Below are positions 35,003 to 47,295 of a stretch of DNA of 64,000 nt, one piece after another. Both the position numbers and the translations under genes were made by a program. The DNA comes from Bryoerythrophyllum caledonicum. Its lineage: Eukaryota > Streptophyta > Bryopsida > Pottiales > Pottiaceae. The notes under the pieces are model-generated. The model was not told the origin of the DNA. It did no database searches and worked only from the letters and a program-made list of their open reading frames with translations. The stretch is from positions 6,154,291 through 6,218,290 of the forward strand of contig OZ020515.1 in NCBI GenBank assembly GCA_963971425.1. Direction: 5' to 3'. Numbering within the stretch: the stretch's first letter is position 1; the number at the start of each line of letters is the position of its first letter.

Positions 35003-38000
35003 TGTCACGGGACGTGGCGTCGAGGGCCTCTCCGCATCATAGTGTTTTAGCGTAGATTAGTTTGTTGCTAATCTACGGGTCTAGAAACGTATGGCGGCAC
35101 ACCGCATTCATCCATGGATAATTTTCATCCACTTGGGGTTGTGTGTGTGTGCGTATAGTGCCGCATACGTCCTTGACTTGATGTCTTTGTCAAGTCAAGC
35201 TTTGTGAGTGAGTTTGAGAGTGTTTAGTGATTACCTTTGCTTCTAAATGATTGTTTATCATTAGTAAAGGGTCCGCATTCTCTTATATTACTTGCACTCG
35301 TTGATTCTTTCTTTGTAGAGTGCGAGACACTTGACTACTCTTGTGATTTACTAGTTATTCATTTGACAAAGACCTCTCTTTTTCTAGTTGTTTAAGAGTT
35401 TCGACATCATGATTTGGTTGCTTCCTACAACATTAGTAGTTAGGGTAAAACAAATAGACTCTCAAGGTTTTGGAGAGCGTGCACATGCAAATTTGTGAAG
35501 AGCTCTTTGAGAAGGTCGTTCTGTAGTGGAGAGGCTGCTAGAGTTTAGTGCTGAGGGTGCTAGAGTTTGTGGAAGGTGCTCTGCGGAGGAAGAATCCAAT
35601 TTTTCATCCGTTGTTGTTTATTCATCCATGAGGAGGGCTAACAGAGACTGTGGGCGATTCAAGTGGGCTCACGTGGGTACGACGTCACACTGGGCCCATT
35701 CAATTCTTGCAAGTCTGGCTGCGGCATCGGGTCAAGGAATCGTAGCCAAAATTGGAACGGGCTTGGAAAATCCACGAGGAGTGTTGGGACGTGATAGCGA
35801 GGGTGACTTTGGCGGAGCCCATTGAGAGGCTGCAACACGTGGAGCTCGGGATACTCAAAGACAACAAATATTCGACGGAGTCAGCAAATGCCAAGAAGAA
35901 CCAGAGAGGACGACTAGAAGAGACTCGACGAAATTAGGCCCACGTTGGCATGAGCTCGGCCACGGGCTAGGGGTCCACGCTGAAAGGCAAGGCATAAGGG
36001 CTCAAAACCGGAAAGGCTTCCAATTGCAAAGGTACTCCTATTCCGCGCCACAAATCTCAATTGTGTCAGTTTGAATGCCAAAGTTTCAGAACTCGTAGGA
36101 ATGAGCACCTTAAAAATCCAACTTTTGCAATTTTAGTGATTTTACTATTCCAATTGCAGATTTGAGTTTGTGGAGGAAATATAAGAGTTTTTAAAACTTT
36201 GAAAAACAATCACATGTTTATGTGGTTTTTATAAAAAATTTAAAAAATATTAATGCCTAAACTTTGGAGGTAGTTTGCGAGGGCATTTTGACTCAATTTG
36301 AGTACAATTTGCACCTACAGCTAGGGCATTCCGCCATTTGTCCGATTTTAGTGTTAAATTGGCATATTGGCGCGTTTGTTACTCAATGTGTCATTATCAT
36401 TTGGGGGACTTGTATTTTTAAACACCGTGGCCTCATTAGGGCTACTTCCTTAGTTTTAGACTTAGAAACGGACACCTTTGGATGTTCCCCTTTTGTTGTT
36501 GCAGTTTTTTGCGACTAATGACCATCCACTGCAGGCAAGTACAAGTGTTAAGCGGAGAACCAGGATTAGAAAAATTGAGTAGTAATTCTCTTTTTTGAAC
36601 AGCGGGTGAGTTTCTAGCTCTCCAATGGATGAACCTAGACAAGCGGATGATTTCCGTCCTGGCCAATTTCATCCACCGGATGAAACCAGTTTGGATTTGC
36701 TGCATATATTGGGAGGGTTTTAAAAAAAGCTTTCTCTCTTGCAACTGTAAGCTAGAGCATAGACACACTAGAGTTGGAGGATTTTTTAGAGTGTTAGAAG
36801 GTTACATTGAGGTTGGGAGACTTTGGTATGTACAAACTATGAGCTAGCCAAAAAAATCCAATGTGATTTGAGGTTTTATGTGAGATTTTTGAGTAATCAG
36901 GGTTTCTTCGGGGTTTCTAGGGTTAATGAAGAAGAGAGTTTGTAGATCAACCTCCCTTTAACAACCAACAACTTTGGTAATTTTTCATTTACCGTTTTAT
37001 GTTGGGGGGGAAAATTTGGTTTTGATTTCTTGATTCTTGTGCGGTACCTTCCCCGTATTGCGGGCTTGTTGCTGGTGTTATCCGTTGGCCCCATTTCTTT
37101 TTGTCTTAGATTGAGATAGAGTACCATTGAAATGAAGCCAGGTTCATGGCCGACAAGACCTTTTTATGTAGAAGGTTGTGGTTGGATCTATGCTAGCCGG
37201 AGGTGATGATTGGTGAACCACAAAGTTTGGTGGTTTTCCAGGTGTAGGTTGCCCGTTCATACCCTTATCTCTGGATAGTAATTGTAGATAAATCCCGAGG
37301 TGGTTTTTGTTTATGGTGAGTACCCGGAGTCGGTATTACCGCCCCCCCCTCGGAAGACCACCCGGAGAGTGCTTCCATCACAGACTCTGGGCCAAGGTCG
37401 GATATCAACGAGGCTTTTGAGCCTATTTCGACATTGAATACCGATCGTGGGATTTGGGTCTAGGGTGTGGGCACGTTTGATGGCATGAAAAACGATCACC
37501 GTTGTGTTGAGCAAGACGAATTCTTGCGATGGGCTAGGGACATTTTCTTGCCTGATTGGCAGCTCCAATTCCAGACTTGGATGAAAGAGAAGCGTCATCA
37601 GACGTCGTCATTTAACAACTAGTATACGTTTGAATTGTTGCCCTAATAGTAGGAGCTGAAGGCCCTTCATACATATGATAGGTTGACTTTGTAGCACGAG
37701 GCAGAGTTGCTCCCGGTTGAAGAGTACTAGAGCCATCGTGTGGAGTTGATGATTGTGCTCAAGGAGAATGCGGTTGCCGAATCTTGGACTTCTATCGAGC
37801 AGCCCAAGGTGGAAGAGGATTTCTTTGGTGAAAACTCTAGGGGCAAGGGCGTTGCCGTTGTGGTCAAACGTTCTAGCATGGGGGCCATGTCACGTTTGGC
37901 CATGGGAACACGTGCGACATTGATGGTGGTTGGTAATTTGCCACCTATCAATCTTCTAGTGCAGTCCATGGCGCATCTCGAGGTGGAGTACAGGGATTCA

Positions 38001-38360
38001 TGCGAGAATAGATGCAGCGCATCCAAGATTTTTGCCGCAAGAAGAAAGATATTCCTAGCATTATATATACTCGGTTGGCATGATTGTTAGCGAAAGCGTG
38101 ATGTGTTCAAGGAGCGCCACCTGGTGAAGATCTTCATCTTTAAGCTAGATAAGTGGATGGTGGAATCAATTGGTCCGCATTTTCTATTCCGGTATAACGG
38201 AAACGCTACTTTAGCGCAGGCGTTGGCCGAGATGGAGACGCTTGATAGAGCGTTGGGCGTGAGTAAGGCCACAAAATTGATCACGGCGTTGATGGACGCT
38301 CCTAAGCCCAAAAAGCTTGCCACTATGACCAGTAGCTTGGCGGGGAATGCTATCTTGTGA
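35003..38360 (+). mobile_element. long dispersed repeat, copy B, with gag-like remnant (probable Ty3-type LTR element)
   Basis: Starts TGTCACGGGACGTGGCG and is collinear with the inverted copy A (15080-16579) up to about 37290. The stretch 36540-36965 is extra relative to copy A and matches 17400-17720. A decayed gag-like coding stretch follows at 37310-38360. No protease, polymerase or second LTR is visible before 38360, so this is a 5' fragment. Classification as LTR element rests on terminal TG, length and position of the remnant, not on a polymerase match. Confidence 0.55.
37310..38360 (+). pseudogene. gag-like remnant, broken
   Basis: From about ATG 37314 (MVSTRSRYYRPP), pieces in different frames read like a retroelement gag: a block with GVGTFDGMKNDH and FLRWARDIFLPDWQ (about 37460-37570), then HRVELMIVLKENAVAE (about 37738) and, after stops, a block ending with KPKKLATMTSSLAG at 38358. 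Several stops and frame changes occur. I do not recognise a specific family domain, so the call rests on context and overall look. Confidence 0.4.
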
Positions 38361-39017
38361 GCGGTGCGACGTGAGCGGTGAGCGGTAAGGGGTAAAAACT
38401 TTAAAGTGCATTTACTTCCAAAAATATCCTAATTTTTAGATGATATCATCTAATACATCTCAAATATCCTAATTTTTAGATGATATAATTTTAGGTGACA
38501 CCCGGCAAGACTCCTATGATATCAGTTAACAAAAGAGGTTATCGGATGGTTATCAAAGATCCAAACATGGATGCCTATGAGAATAGAGAAGGGCAATAAG
38601 TAATACTTTGGTCCTATGAAGATCTAAAAAGATTTTGGGGGGATCATAGATGTTTCGTACATGAAGGATATATTAAGAAAATGTAATAATGTGCGATATT
38701 AAAAGAATAAGGGTGAGGGTGTTTAGGGTTGGCAAATGACAACATGCCAAGGGCATTTGAATTGGCGTTGATTTAGTGCAAACAGTGGGAGGTTGACGAT
38801 AACAAAATAGAAGCGGAATACGATAGTTCACAAGAGAGAGGTGTACGGTTTTTAGGGTTGATGGGTCGAATATTGTGCTAGAGTAGTATGAACCGCAAGA
38901 AGGGAAGACAAATTTGAAAACGCAAGAAACAGCAAAAACACTCGAGGGGAAATGCTTTGAGATGCATAGTCACCAGGGAAGTTGTTGCCAAGAAATAGGG
39001 TAGCACATCTAAATTAT
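38361..39017. other. no gene recognised; short tandem duplication at 38420-38490
   Basis: ATCCTAATTTTTAGATGATA is repeated about 45 bp apart. The rest is AT-rich. This is where the left end of the methyltransferase/MULE unit should lie, but I could not identify a terminal inverted repeat. Confidence 0.4.
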
Positions 39018-42000
39018 CTATGTAGAGTTACAGTAACTATCCGACGATGAAAGGAGAATATCGGACTCCTCTAGTGCTTCGACATCAAGAAAATCGATAA
39101 TACTAAAACTTGAACTAGAGGAAGTGGATGTAGAAGAAGGGGAGACTACATTTGCCATCTGGTTTGCAGCTTGGCTCGCATACGAAGGGAGCAAGAAATC
39201 CCTTTCCGGTGAAACCGCCAACGCCATCAAACTGAAACAAAACGAGACAACACAAATTAGAATGAGTGAAAAAGGAAATATTAGAAGTGAAATTCAATGT
39301 TCAGACTTACTTACTCAAGCGGTTTCTCTTCGTGATCTTGCGGATTGGGGGATCTTCGTCAGTCGTGAGGTCCACAGAGGTGGTCTGAACGGGAGTAGCT
39401 CGAGGAGGCTTTGGCATAAAAAGTGGCTTCAACACCGCCTCAAATACCACCTTATCGGATTCGAAGCCCACGAAGTGCCGACCAGCAGCACGACACGCGC
39501 GAAGGGAGTTTCCTAGATGATCAGAGAAGATGATATTCGGTCATTTATAGAATATTGGAGAAGTCAAAGTAGTAAATCAGAGACTAAAAGTTAATAAAGT
39601 GATACCTGTAGAAGCAAATGCATCGAAGATCACAGTGCCTTGTTTTGTGAGGGCCTCGAATAGCATCTGAAAAAAGATGACGCCCTTCTCCCGTCCAGCC
39701 CTCCTAGGAACATTTCTACGTATAGACTGGGAAGCAAAGTCGTTGTGGTTGAGAAGGACGTTGGTCTCTTCAACTCCCCATCCAGTCTTTGTCAGCTCAA
39801 CATTCACAATGTATGGAAAGGACTCCATTAGTAACGCGTTCCTCACGTATAGGAGGACACGGAATCGATGGGTCTGAAATTGAAAAGAGAAGGAAAAAGA
39901 TCAGAATGAGGTTGAATGTAAATAAAATATGGAGCTCCGAAAGTAGCAAAATAATCACATACCTTCTTTGATGGATTAGATGGCAATGCCAGTGGTAGTT
40001 CGTTCACACCCCACCACTCGCGAAATAACTTGAAGTCGTAGGCTGAAGCGTATGACCGGATGTCGGTGCGGATCTACACAGACTCTGGAATGATAACCAT
40101 AATGGATCCCTGTTCATGAAGAATTGAATCAGCAAATTCAAAGACGGCCTCAACAATCGATTCAGCATAAACATTCCAAGATGGAACATCTTTTGCATCC
40201 CTTGAAATTGATGGGACCCACAGGCCTTCCGGGATGTCCCCGAGGATGAGATCAAAACGACGGTGTGGACATATTGCGCTGCGCGCCGAATTCGATGAGG
40301 TAGGACACACCTGCAAGAACAAATACAACAAGAGAAAACTTGAATTAAAATCAAGGAACTGAAAAAAAAAACATGCCATAAATACACGTAATAATAACTG
40401 AACTTCACTGGTTGAAATAATTAGCGGCTAACCGAAAGCGGCAGTATCCCAATGACTGCCACTTTCGTTATATTAGAATTGCAAACTAAGGCAAAAGCTC
40501 TCAAGCTTCAGAAAGTGTTTCAGGGTACTAATCGAAGAGAGAAGTGTATGATAAACTAGTTGAAGTGCGGAATGAGAGTGCCGCCAACGGCAGTTCAACA
40601 AGTTCCGAATTAAAATAAAAAAATAGGGCACGACTTGCTGAAATGTATAATATTTGGCGTAATAAACATGGAGAGGCTTACCTTCAACATGAACTCGTTC
40701 ACTCGTAACATGCAAGGGTGATCTTTTCCACCATTCACCATATCCTGGAGAGATGAAAGCTCCACTCTGATTCCCATCTTAGGAGTTGTCGCACTTGGTG
40801 GAGAGAAGGCATCATGAAACGCCTTTCTCTTCATCACATGGGATGGTTGAGGCGGAGGGGAGACCTTAAGCTCTGGAGAAGGATCTTCATCTGGAAAGGC
40901 CAGCCCGGCAGCTTCAGTGGAGTCGGCCTCGAGAACCGCTGAAGGAATGACGACCTCGACTTCAGACTCGCGCGATGAAGATCCTCGAGTCTTCTTTGCG
41001 GCTGCCTTTCCCTTCCCCTTTGCTCTAGTTGCTGCAGCAGTTGACTGTACATTGCTCTCCACACCTTTGAGCTCTGGCTGAATGCCATCTCATAGTGCAA
41101 TGTCAAAATGAGGCGGACTCTGGAGAGGGCAGTCCAGATACCAGCCGCAGCGCTCCCAATGCTGAGGGCCCCAATCAGCCTGAATTCCCTCAGATATCAT
41201 CGTGGATGGGCTCTTGGGATCCAGGTAGGACGCAAAGAAAGGAGGGTTGCGGGTCACGGCCCTTGCCGGCATGAGGATGTACTTGAAGTACCGGTATAAT
41301 GTACGCCGCAATGCTGATGTGAACCCGAACTGATCAGTAGGTTCAAAGTTCTTGTGTACGCCCTTGTCGACGTTGAACTCCCGATAGAAGGCTGAATCCC
41401 ATAGCTGAATTCGAAGTTCTTCAATGTAGTCCGCAATTTGTGTAATGGGCTCGCCATTGTCAGGGTCGTAGTTGACATCCACACCAATATCCGAGAGTGA
41501 GCCTTCCAACAGCCGCTCCGCTTCGATAGACAACTGCGAAATGAATCCATGCACTTAGAATAACAGACTCCTACTTCAATGTAGAAGCAAAAAAGAAATC
41601 TTGCTTACCTGCGCCCACCAAGTAGCGCGGTGAAGCCGATCAGGAAACTCACTGTCCGGAAACTTCGACTTTGGAAACCTGATAGATTCCCGAAGATTCC
41701 CATCTCTATTCCAACGCTACAGCCATTTCACTTTCATTAAAGGATCCATGGCAAAAGTTGCGAGCATACTTAGCTTCTCTTGGGTCATCTCCGCGTCGTC
41801 CTCATGAGCTTCGTATGAAGCTTAACTTGTCCCAGGAATGAAGGCGTATGCTTCGGATCAGCAACTGGAAGTTGCTTCTGAAGCTTAGAAAGGGTGGATA
41901 ACTTCATTTTCTCCACAGCTTTCTTTACGAAGTCTTGCGCATTCGTTGAAGTCCACTCATTTGGATCTGGGAACTTCTCAGCAAATTTCCTTTGCGCCAC

Positions 42001-42024
42001 CGCTGCGGCTTCTCCGATTTCTTG

Positions 42025-43577
42025 CTGTTAAAATTTCAGTTTGTGAAACAGAATTCATATTAGATCAGGGTTAATGAAATTAAGTAGCCCAACCTACAAA
42101 TGCCACAGCCTTGAAAATGAAGATTACTGTTCAGGTTTAGGGTATGACGCTGCCGGCAGACTACAGATACCACAGCTGAATTCCGGTAATTAGTTACAAG
42201 CTCAACCGACTGATAAATTCTGCCTATTCATTGGACTGCAATATCCTAACAGGGTCAAGCATTTACATAAACCAGATGCACAAATTATCAAGTCGCATAA
42301 TTGGATCGTGTCGCAAAATAAACATTCCAGTGAATGCAAAGCTCATCGAACCACATTGGATCTTCATATATAAGTTCGGCACTCTGAATAACAAGGCCAT
42401 GTCTGTAGCGGCAGACCTCTATAGCCCAGCCCCCCCTGACCATACCATGTTGTTTACAGGTAGTGAGGACATCCTATATTTGCGAGTGGAGTCATATTTA
42501 TGATCTAAAGATGGCGTAGTTAGTATGCCGGCAGCGGCAGACGTATACAGAGCCATTAAAAAATGTAGATGCCATGTGCCGATAAGCACCTGCCGCTGTC
42601 GGCAGACCTTAAGCAAACAGATCATAGCTTGAATTAGGAGTCTAAACGACTTTATCACGGTACCGCAAGATGCAGATGAACTAGAATCAAGGTCGGCAAT
42701 AAGGGACTGAACCTCCACCAAGTCAAACTCACACATGAGCTCTGTGTTCCAAGCGCCGAAAAGAAGTGCCACAAACAGCTTATTCCAATCAACAACTCCA
42801 TAACCAGAGTCCACGGAATCATGATAACGATGTCGGTATTGACACATAGGACTCCCGCTGGCGGTAGACCTACCAGTTGCCAAGCTCTCACCCTAAATCT
42901 AACCACCTAGGAGGTATGCCACCAGCGACATACCTCCGACCCGACACATTTTCAATAGAGAACGTATATTTCATGATTATGGACGAGGTTGATTAGGGGG
43001 CGAGAGTTGGAGCCGGATGGTCTGCCGCTAGCGGCACACCTTCAAAGCGCAAAGCAATCACTGCTTTACATGGCGCTATGGTGGTGTGCCGCTAGCGGCA
43101 GACCATCCTGCAACCACTCTCCCCCATTGATCAACCTCGGACATTGTATCTTGAACCATTTTACAGTATAAGTTGACCAACACATGCGGCGTGGAGGTAT
43201 GCTGCTGACGGCACACCTCTCATAGCCCACGCCAGCATGGGCAATATGAGGTGTGCCGGCAGCGGCACACTCGTCAGCGCTCACGCCGTGACACGATTTC
43301 ATATCCTAAGAACATCCTCAGACACCAAAATCGTGTCACGGCTTGGGCAATAAGAGGTGTGCCGGCAGCGGCACATCGCTCAGCGCGCAGGATGACACAA
43401 GAACTCGGGGCTTGAAGATGTTTTTTTGGTCACCGAGTTCTTGTCTCATCCTGCGCGCTGAGCGGTGTGCCATTGCCGGCACACCTTCACGCCAGGCAAA
43501 GAAACTAAAAGCTGCACAACCACATCAAACAAGTAATAAGAAGGAAATTTTCACTACTAATTCAGTCTAATGCATAC
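42025..43577. repeat. intron packed with 12 palindromes, several nested in larger hairpins
   Basis: Copies of a palindrome with half-site GGTNTGCCG and a 3-4 base centre lie at about 42149-42163, 42401-42418, 42522-42546, 42589-42610, 42849-42872, 42910-42937, 43016-43042, 43082-43106, 43194-43220, 43249-43270, 43354-43376 and 43463-43486. They pair into larger inverted repeats: 42988-43138 (arms about 54 bp), 43190-43272 (arms about 40 bp), a perfect 15-bp arm GCCGTGACACGATTT with its complement at 43283-43341, and 43377-43463 (31-bp arms with one mismatch, loop rich in T). This intron lies between methyltransferase exons 6 and 7. Confidence 0.85.
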
Positions 43578-44665
43578 CTGGTATAGGACGGAGTTCAAAG
43601 ACTTCAAAGTCAGCGTGTACCACGTCCGCTTGACGGAGTTCTGCTTCGCTTCAGCCGCATTGATTTCCGCTTTCGAAACGAGCATCTCGAAATAGTTTAA
43701 CGGCTGACCAGCCATTCCTTGTATGCGGTACAGCTTGTGTACAAGATTTGTCGTAACAAAGGACTTCTGGTTTCTCCTGCGCATTTGTTAGAGTACATTG
43801 ATTAGAAAACTATAAATATAAAAGGCAGAAGTTTAGGGAATTGATGCATCTTAGATTCTTACCAGTTAACTTGATGAAGCGCTGAGAGAAGTATAGGAAC
43901 ATATCCATTAACATTTAGCAGGATGGACTCAACCGCATAATGCCAATTGGGGTCATCGCCATGGTCCCGGTTTATAATTGGAAGCCATGCCTAAAGCCGA
44001 TGGTTGCCATCCCAGACATGAAACATCTTTCTCGAAAAGACTTTCATGTCCGGATCCACGTTCAGCCTCAACTAGAACCCCTTGTTCGCCAAAATCCACG
44101 CTGGACTCCAACTCTTTAAGATATCATCTGTGACATCTTCAGTCTTCCCCTCGTGATTCTCTGTCGCGACATAGAACACGCCAGAACCTTCCATGTAGCC
44201 GTTCTTCAAGAAATGCGAGCCGAGGCCCATGACATCGTTCTTCAAGTGAGGTCGAACTATGGGCAGCCCAATCATCCGACAAAGCGGAATGGCAAGCTTC
44301 GACTTCTCTTTAGGCTGAAATCTTAGACCATCCAAAAGAGCTGTCGTATTCACGGCCTCTTTAAGTACCATATCATCCATGTGCTTCTCCAAATCCGCGG
44401 CTGATAGAGGATTTGATGAATTTCGAGCTCGACGTGAAACTTCAGCAACTTCCTCACTTTCTGCCCCATCATCATTCAAATCCAAAGCGTCTGGACCTCC
44501 TGCAAATGACAAACTGTAACTGTTGAAATCACAAGTCCTTTTGAAAATTGGCAAGTCCCAGATTATTACCTGAAGGTTGTATAGAAGAATTCAAGGAGTT
44601 CAGTGTCTCCATTTCCGTATCAGGTTCGTCTTCTCGAGCTGACAAATCTGACAAGCTCTCCATTT

Positions 44666-45645
44666 CTGCAAACGTAGGGAAAATCAGAGGGAGATCAATG
44701 GGAAAGTCATCTTTCAAGGAATGGTGAATAATGTACAAGAAAATTCATAGAATCTTAGTCCAGACGCAGTAAGATCGATCGAATTAGAGAAATTAAAAAA
44801 TCTAGTTTAAAGGTGAGCTGCACTTCTTGAATTCCGATCTACGAATCACTGAGCTGATTTTGCTTAACATAATTCAATACCTGGAGAATAGCAACATGAT
44901 ATATCTCGGTCAGAAAATGACAAGAGTAACATCAACAATCTCAGCGACTATATGATAATGGACCCAACATTAGTACATATGTTGGAAGAGACTGGACACT
45001 TTGCAGAGGGACCACTCCGCTCACAACCTGAGTGCAGGCTTTACAAAATGAGAGAACAATGTCGGTCTAAGTGGAGAAAGATGGACAAACAATTGAAATT
45101 GATCATGGTTTAATCATCCATACAAGCTCCAATTTAATTGACCACAGATGACGTGCACGTGGGTTGGGAATCTCCGAAGTCAGATCCGCGAGGTCCCAGT
45201 CCAAATCCCTACAGTACCGAATTCTGGCGACACCTATTACGAGCCGACCCTTGCCCGTCTGATATAGAGCATGCGCAGGTGGTGTGCCAACGCCGGCAGA
45301 CCTTCCGCGAAGGACCTGTCTATGCAGACATGGACTATGGCAATGCACTGCATAACCTTAAGGCGCGTGACTCAACTGCTGGCGACATACCCATTGACGC
45401 CTTAAACTATGGTGACTAACCCCACGGCGACAAACCCTTTCTCGCCATAAACTCAACTGCTGGCGACAAACCCGCCGGCGACATACCCTCTGACGCCTTA
45501 AAATACAGCGACAAACCCTACTGCGACAAACTCTACGTCGCAATGTTCTGGTGAAAGCAGAGAAGTATGACCGATCATCAACAAACAAAAAGCAAACATC
45601 AACCCTCTACTCCTTACTCAAGCAATAAGCCTAAAGATTTCTTAC
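44666..45645. repeat. intron with one palindrome and a GGCGACAAACCC minisatellite
   Basis: A palindrome copy is at 45279-45303. At 45374-45540 a degenerate unit CTGGCGACAWACCC recurs about eight times. GGCGACATACC is also the right arm of the palindrome at 42910-42937, so the minisatellite appears related to one half-site. Non-coding; the minus-strand open frame across it is Arg/Cys low-complexity. Confidence 0.7.
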
Positions 45646-45960
45646 CTCGGGATCGCGGAGCCGAAGTTGCGTCGCCGCCATCCAACGTCGAGGTTCTCGC
45701 TACCACTTTTGCACGCCCTTCACTATCTCCTGCACCCAATTACAATATGTCTAATTGTCCTCACAGTGCAATGAAATTGATATTTAAGTGAAGTAATACC
45801 CAACCTGTTAAACCCCAAAACTCCTCGACAGCTCACACCTATATGAAATTCAGCATTCGACACGAGAAGTTCGTACCTGCGGTGAGTGGTTCCGAAGATG
45901 CTTCACCGCCCTCCATCCTCGACGATATTGCGACCCCGATCACACGCTGATTTCTGTGTC
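45646..45960 (-). repeat. duplicated 84-bp exons 2 and 3 of the methyltransferase-like gene
   Basis: Exon 45960-45877 and exon 45729-45646 are both exactly 84 bp, share acceptor context (TTGCAG-GACA / GTGCAG-GAGA) and phase, and encode 28-residue blocks that align end to end: GHRNQRVIGVAISSRMEGGE against GDSEGRAKVVARTSTLDGGD. The conserved core is GG-acid-A-(S/T)-S-x-P. This is a tandem exon duplication. Confidence 0.7.
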
Positions 45961-46621
45961 CTGCAACCCCTAGGTGAAGATGGTCAGATAGTCCTCACAA
46001 TCCGTCGACACAAGTGGAACTATAATAACACCTCGGTTGTAGTAAGGTTACTCGACTTGAAATCACTCTAGCCTCACGCACCAAAGCTAACACTTAACCC
46101 TGGAGTACTGGAGTAAGGATTCCGGATACCTTCTTTAAACGAGAAAACCACTCTGAACTAAAAAAGCTAATAGTTTCACTCGCCCTCCACGTTTACTCGT
46201 TATTTAAGAACTTCACCTTCAAACACAAAATTCAATGCAAACCCTAATCCTAAATGTTGTCTGTTGTATACCACGACTGTTCCTTTATCCTACACCAGAA
46301 TGACTATTTCACTCAAGTACCTGTGAGAGTGGTCAATTCTCTCATTTCTGTTCCAACATCGGTCCCCTCGCTCATTTCAGCAACAACTCTATCATTTCCA
46401 ACCTCCTAGAAATTACCCCTTACAACATTGCCTTCTGGAATTCCAGTCTGCAAAGAACTTCTGTCCCTGTCATCACCATTTTGAACTTCACCAAATTCTA
46501 GTTTCTTGGATGTTTCAGGAAAGGAATCCTTAGACTTCCCCATTGCACTTCCCCTGACACATCTACTTCTCATCCGTGTTTTTCGATCACTAAAATAGAG
46601 CTTCTGCTTTCGTCTTTTCAT

Positions 46622-47295
46622 AACAACAAGAAACACATCGGCAAAGAATAACCTCCCTTGTCCTGTTAAGGATGCTTATATTTGGGTCTTTGTTGAATGA
46701 CTCTCCATAAACCCTTTATACCATATCATAAGTAATTTAACCGTTGATATCTTTGTTCTATATATTAAATTATGACCCCCTGTTGGCGACGCCCCCTGCC
46801 AGCATAAATGCCTCGATCCGCCATTGCCAGTTTGATATTTATTTACTTGGCCTTAATGTGCGCGAACCGCCAGATACTCTTATGTACTGCCACCGAAAAT
46901 TTAATTTCATTGTCATTTTAATTTAAATTCACCAATATCATTAACCCCCTGTACCAAACCAGGACTTTAATTAGATGTAATTTCTGTTGAACGTAATCTT
47001 ATATCCCGTGATAAAGAATGACCCCATATTAGATTTACATACCTCTCTTTGATTCTTCTATCATTTTGTAATCATTCACCCTTGAATTTTCTACCTCATT
47101 AACTATTTCGCAGCACAACAATTACACTTTTCAGCTGTTGAGATTTTAGATCTCAATCCCCCGTCAAGATTTCTAATGCAATAAATCAAAACTCGTCTGG
47201 CAATGATCGTGCCATGATACACCTTCCAGCCTTTATATGGAGGACCCCTTCCATCGTCTTGATTCTCTTCAGTAGCAGCCTCGTAATTGTTTAGA
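46622..47295. promoter_or_regulatory. shared intergenic region between divergent genes
   Basis: Separates the two start codons by 674 bp; AT-rich, with TATATATTAAATT near 46758. It contains GC-rich fragments reminiscent of the palindrome half-site (GTTGGCGACGCC near 46786, CCGCCATTGCC near 46818) but no full copy. A bidirectional promoter is plausible, not shown. Confidence 0.4.

Larger units (their letters stand above)
39018..46621 (-). pseudogene. beta-order amino DNA methyltransferase-like gene (12 exons), inactivated
   Basis: Inferred exons: 46621-46321, 45960-45877, 45729-45646, 44665-44570, 44499-43863, 43776-43578, 42024-41609, 41533-40682, 40310-39963, 39873-39606, 39512-39311 and 39231-39018, all with GT/AG borders that keep phase. 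Total is about 1,233 codons. Near residues 905-920 is RFDLILGDIPEGLW, at the place of the DPPY motif but with a changed core. Near residue 1095, split by an intron, is FDAFASTG then NSLRACRAAGRHFVGFESD, a SAM-binding motif I/II like DPFxGxGT. Motif IV before motif I is the beta-class order of N4-cytosine/N6-adenine DNA methyltransferases. The middle 500 residues are unrecognised. In-frame stops: TAG 46406, 44072, 43991, 41717 and 40074; TGA 41090. One 1-base loss lies near 41820. Five stops fit CAG-to-TAG and one CGA-to-TGA. It could be an RNA or protein methyltransferase, but the C-terminal block looks most like DNA methylases. Confidence 0.72.

Noticed and set aside
45358..45588. Cys/Arg-rich 76-codon frame on minus
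   Set aside because: It is the translation of the GGCGACAAACCC minisatellite inside an intron.
39018..46621. Reassigned TAG/TGA codons instead of a pseudogene
   Set aside because: Neighbouring host genes (GTF2H2, RING-CH) use the standard code and TAA/TAG stops, and the gene also has a frameshift.
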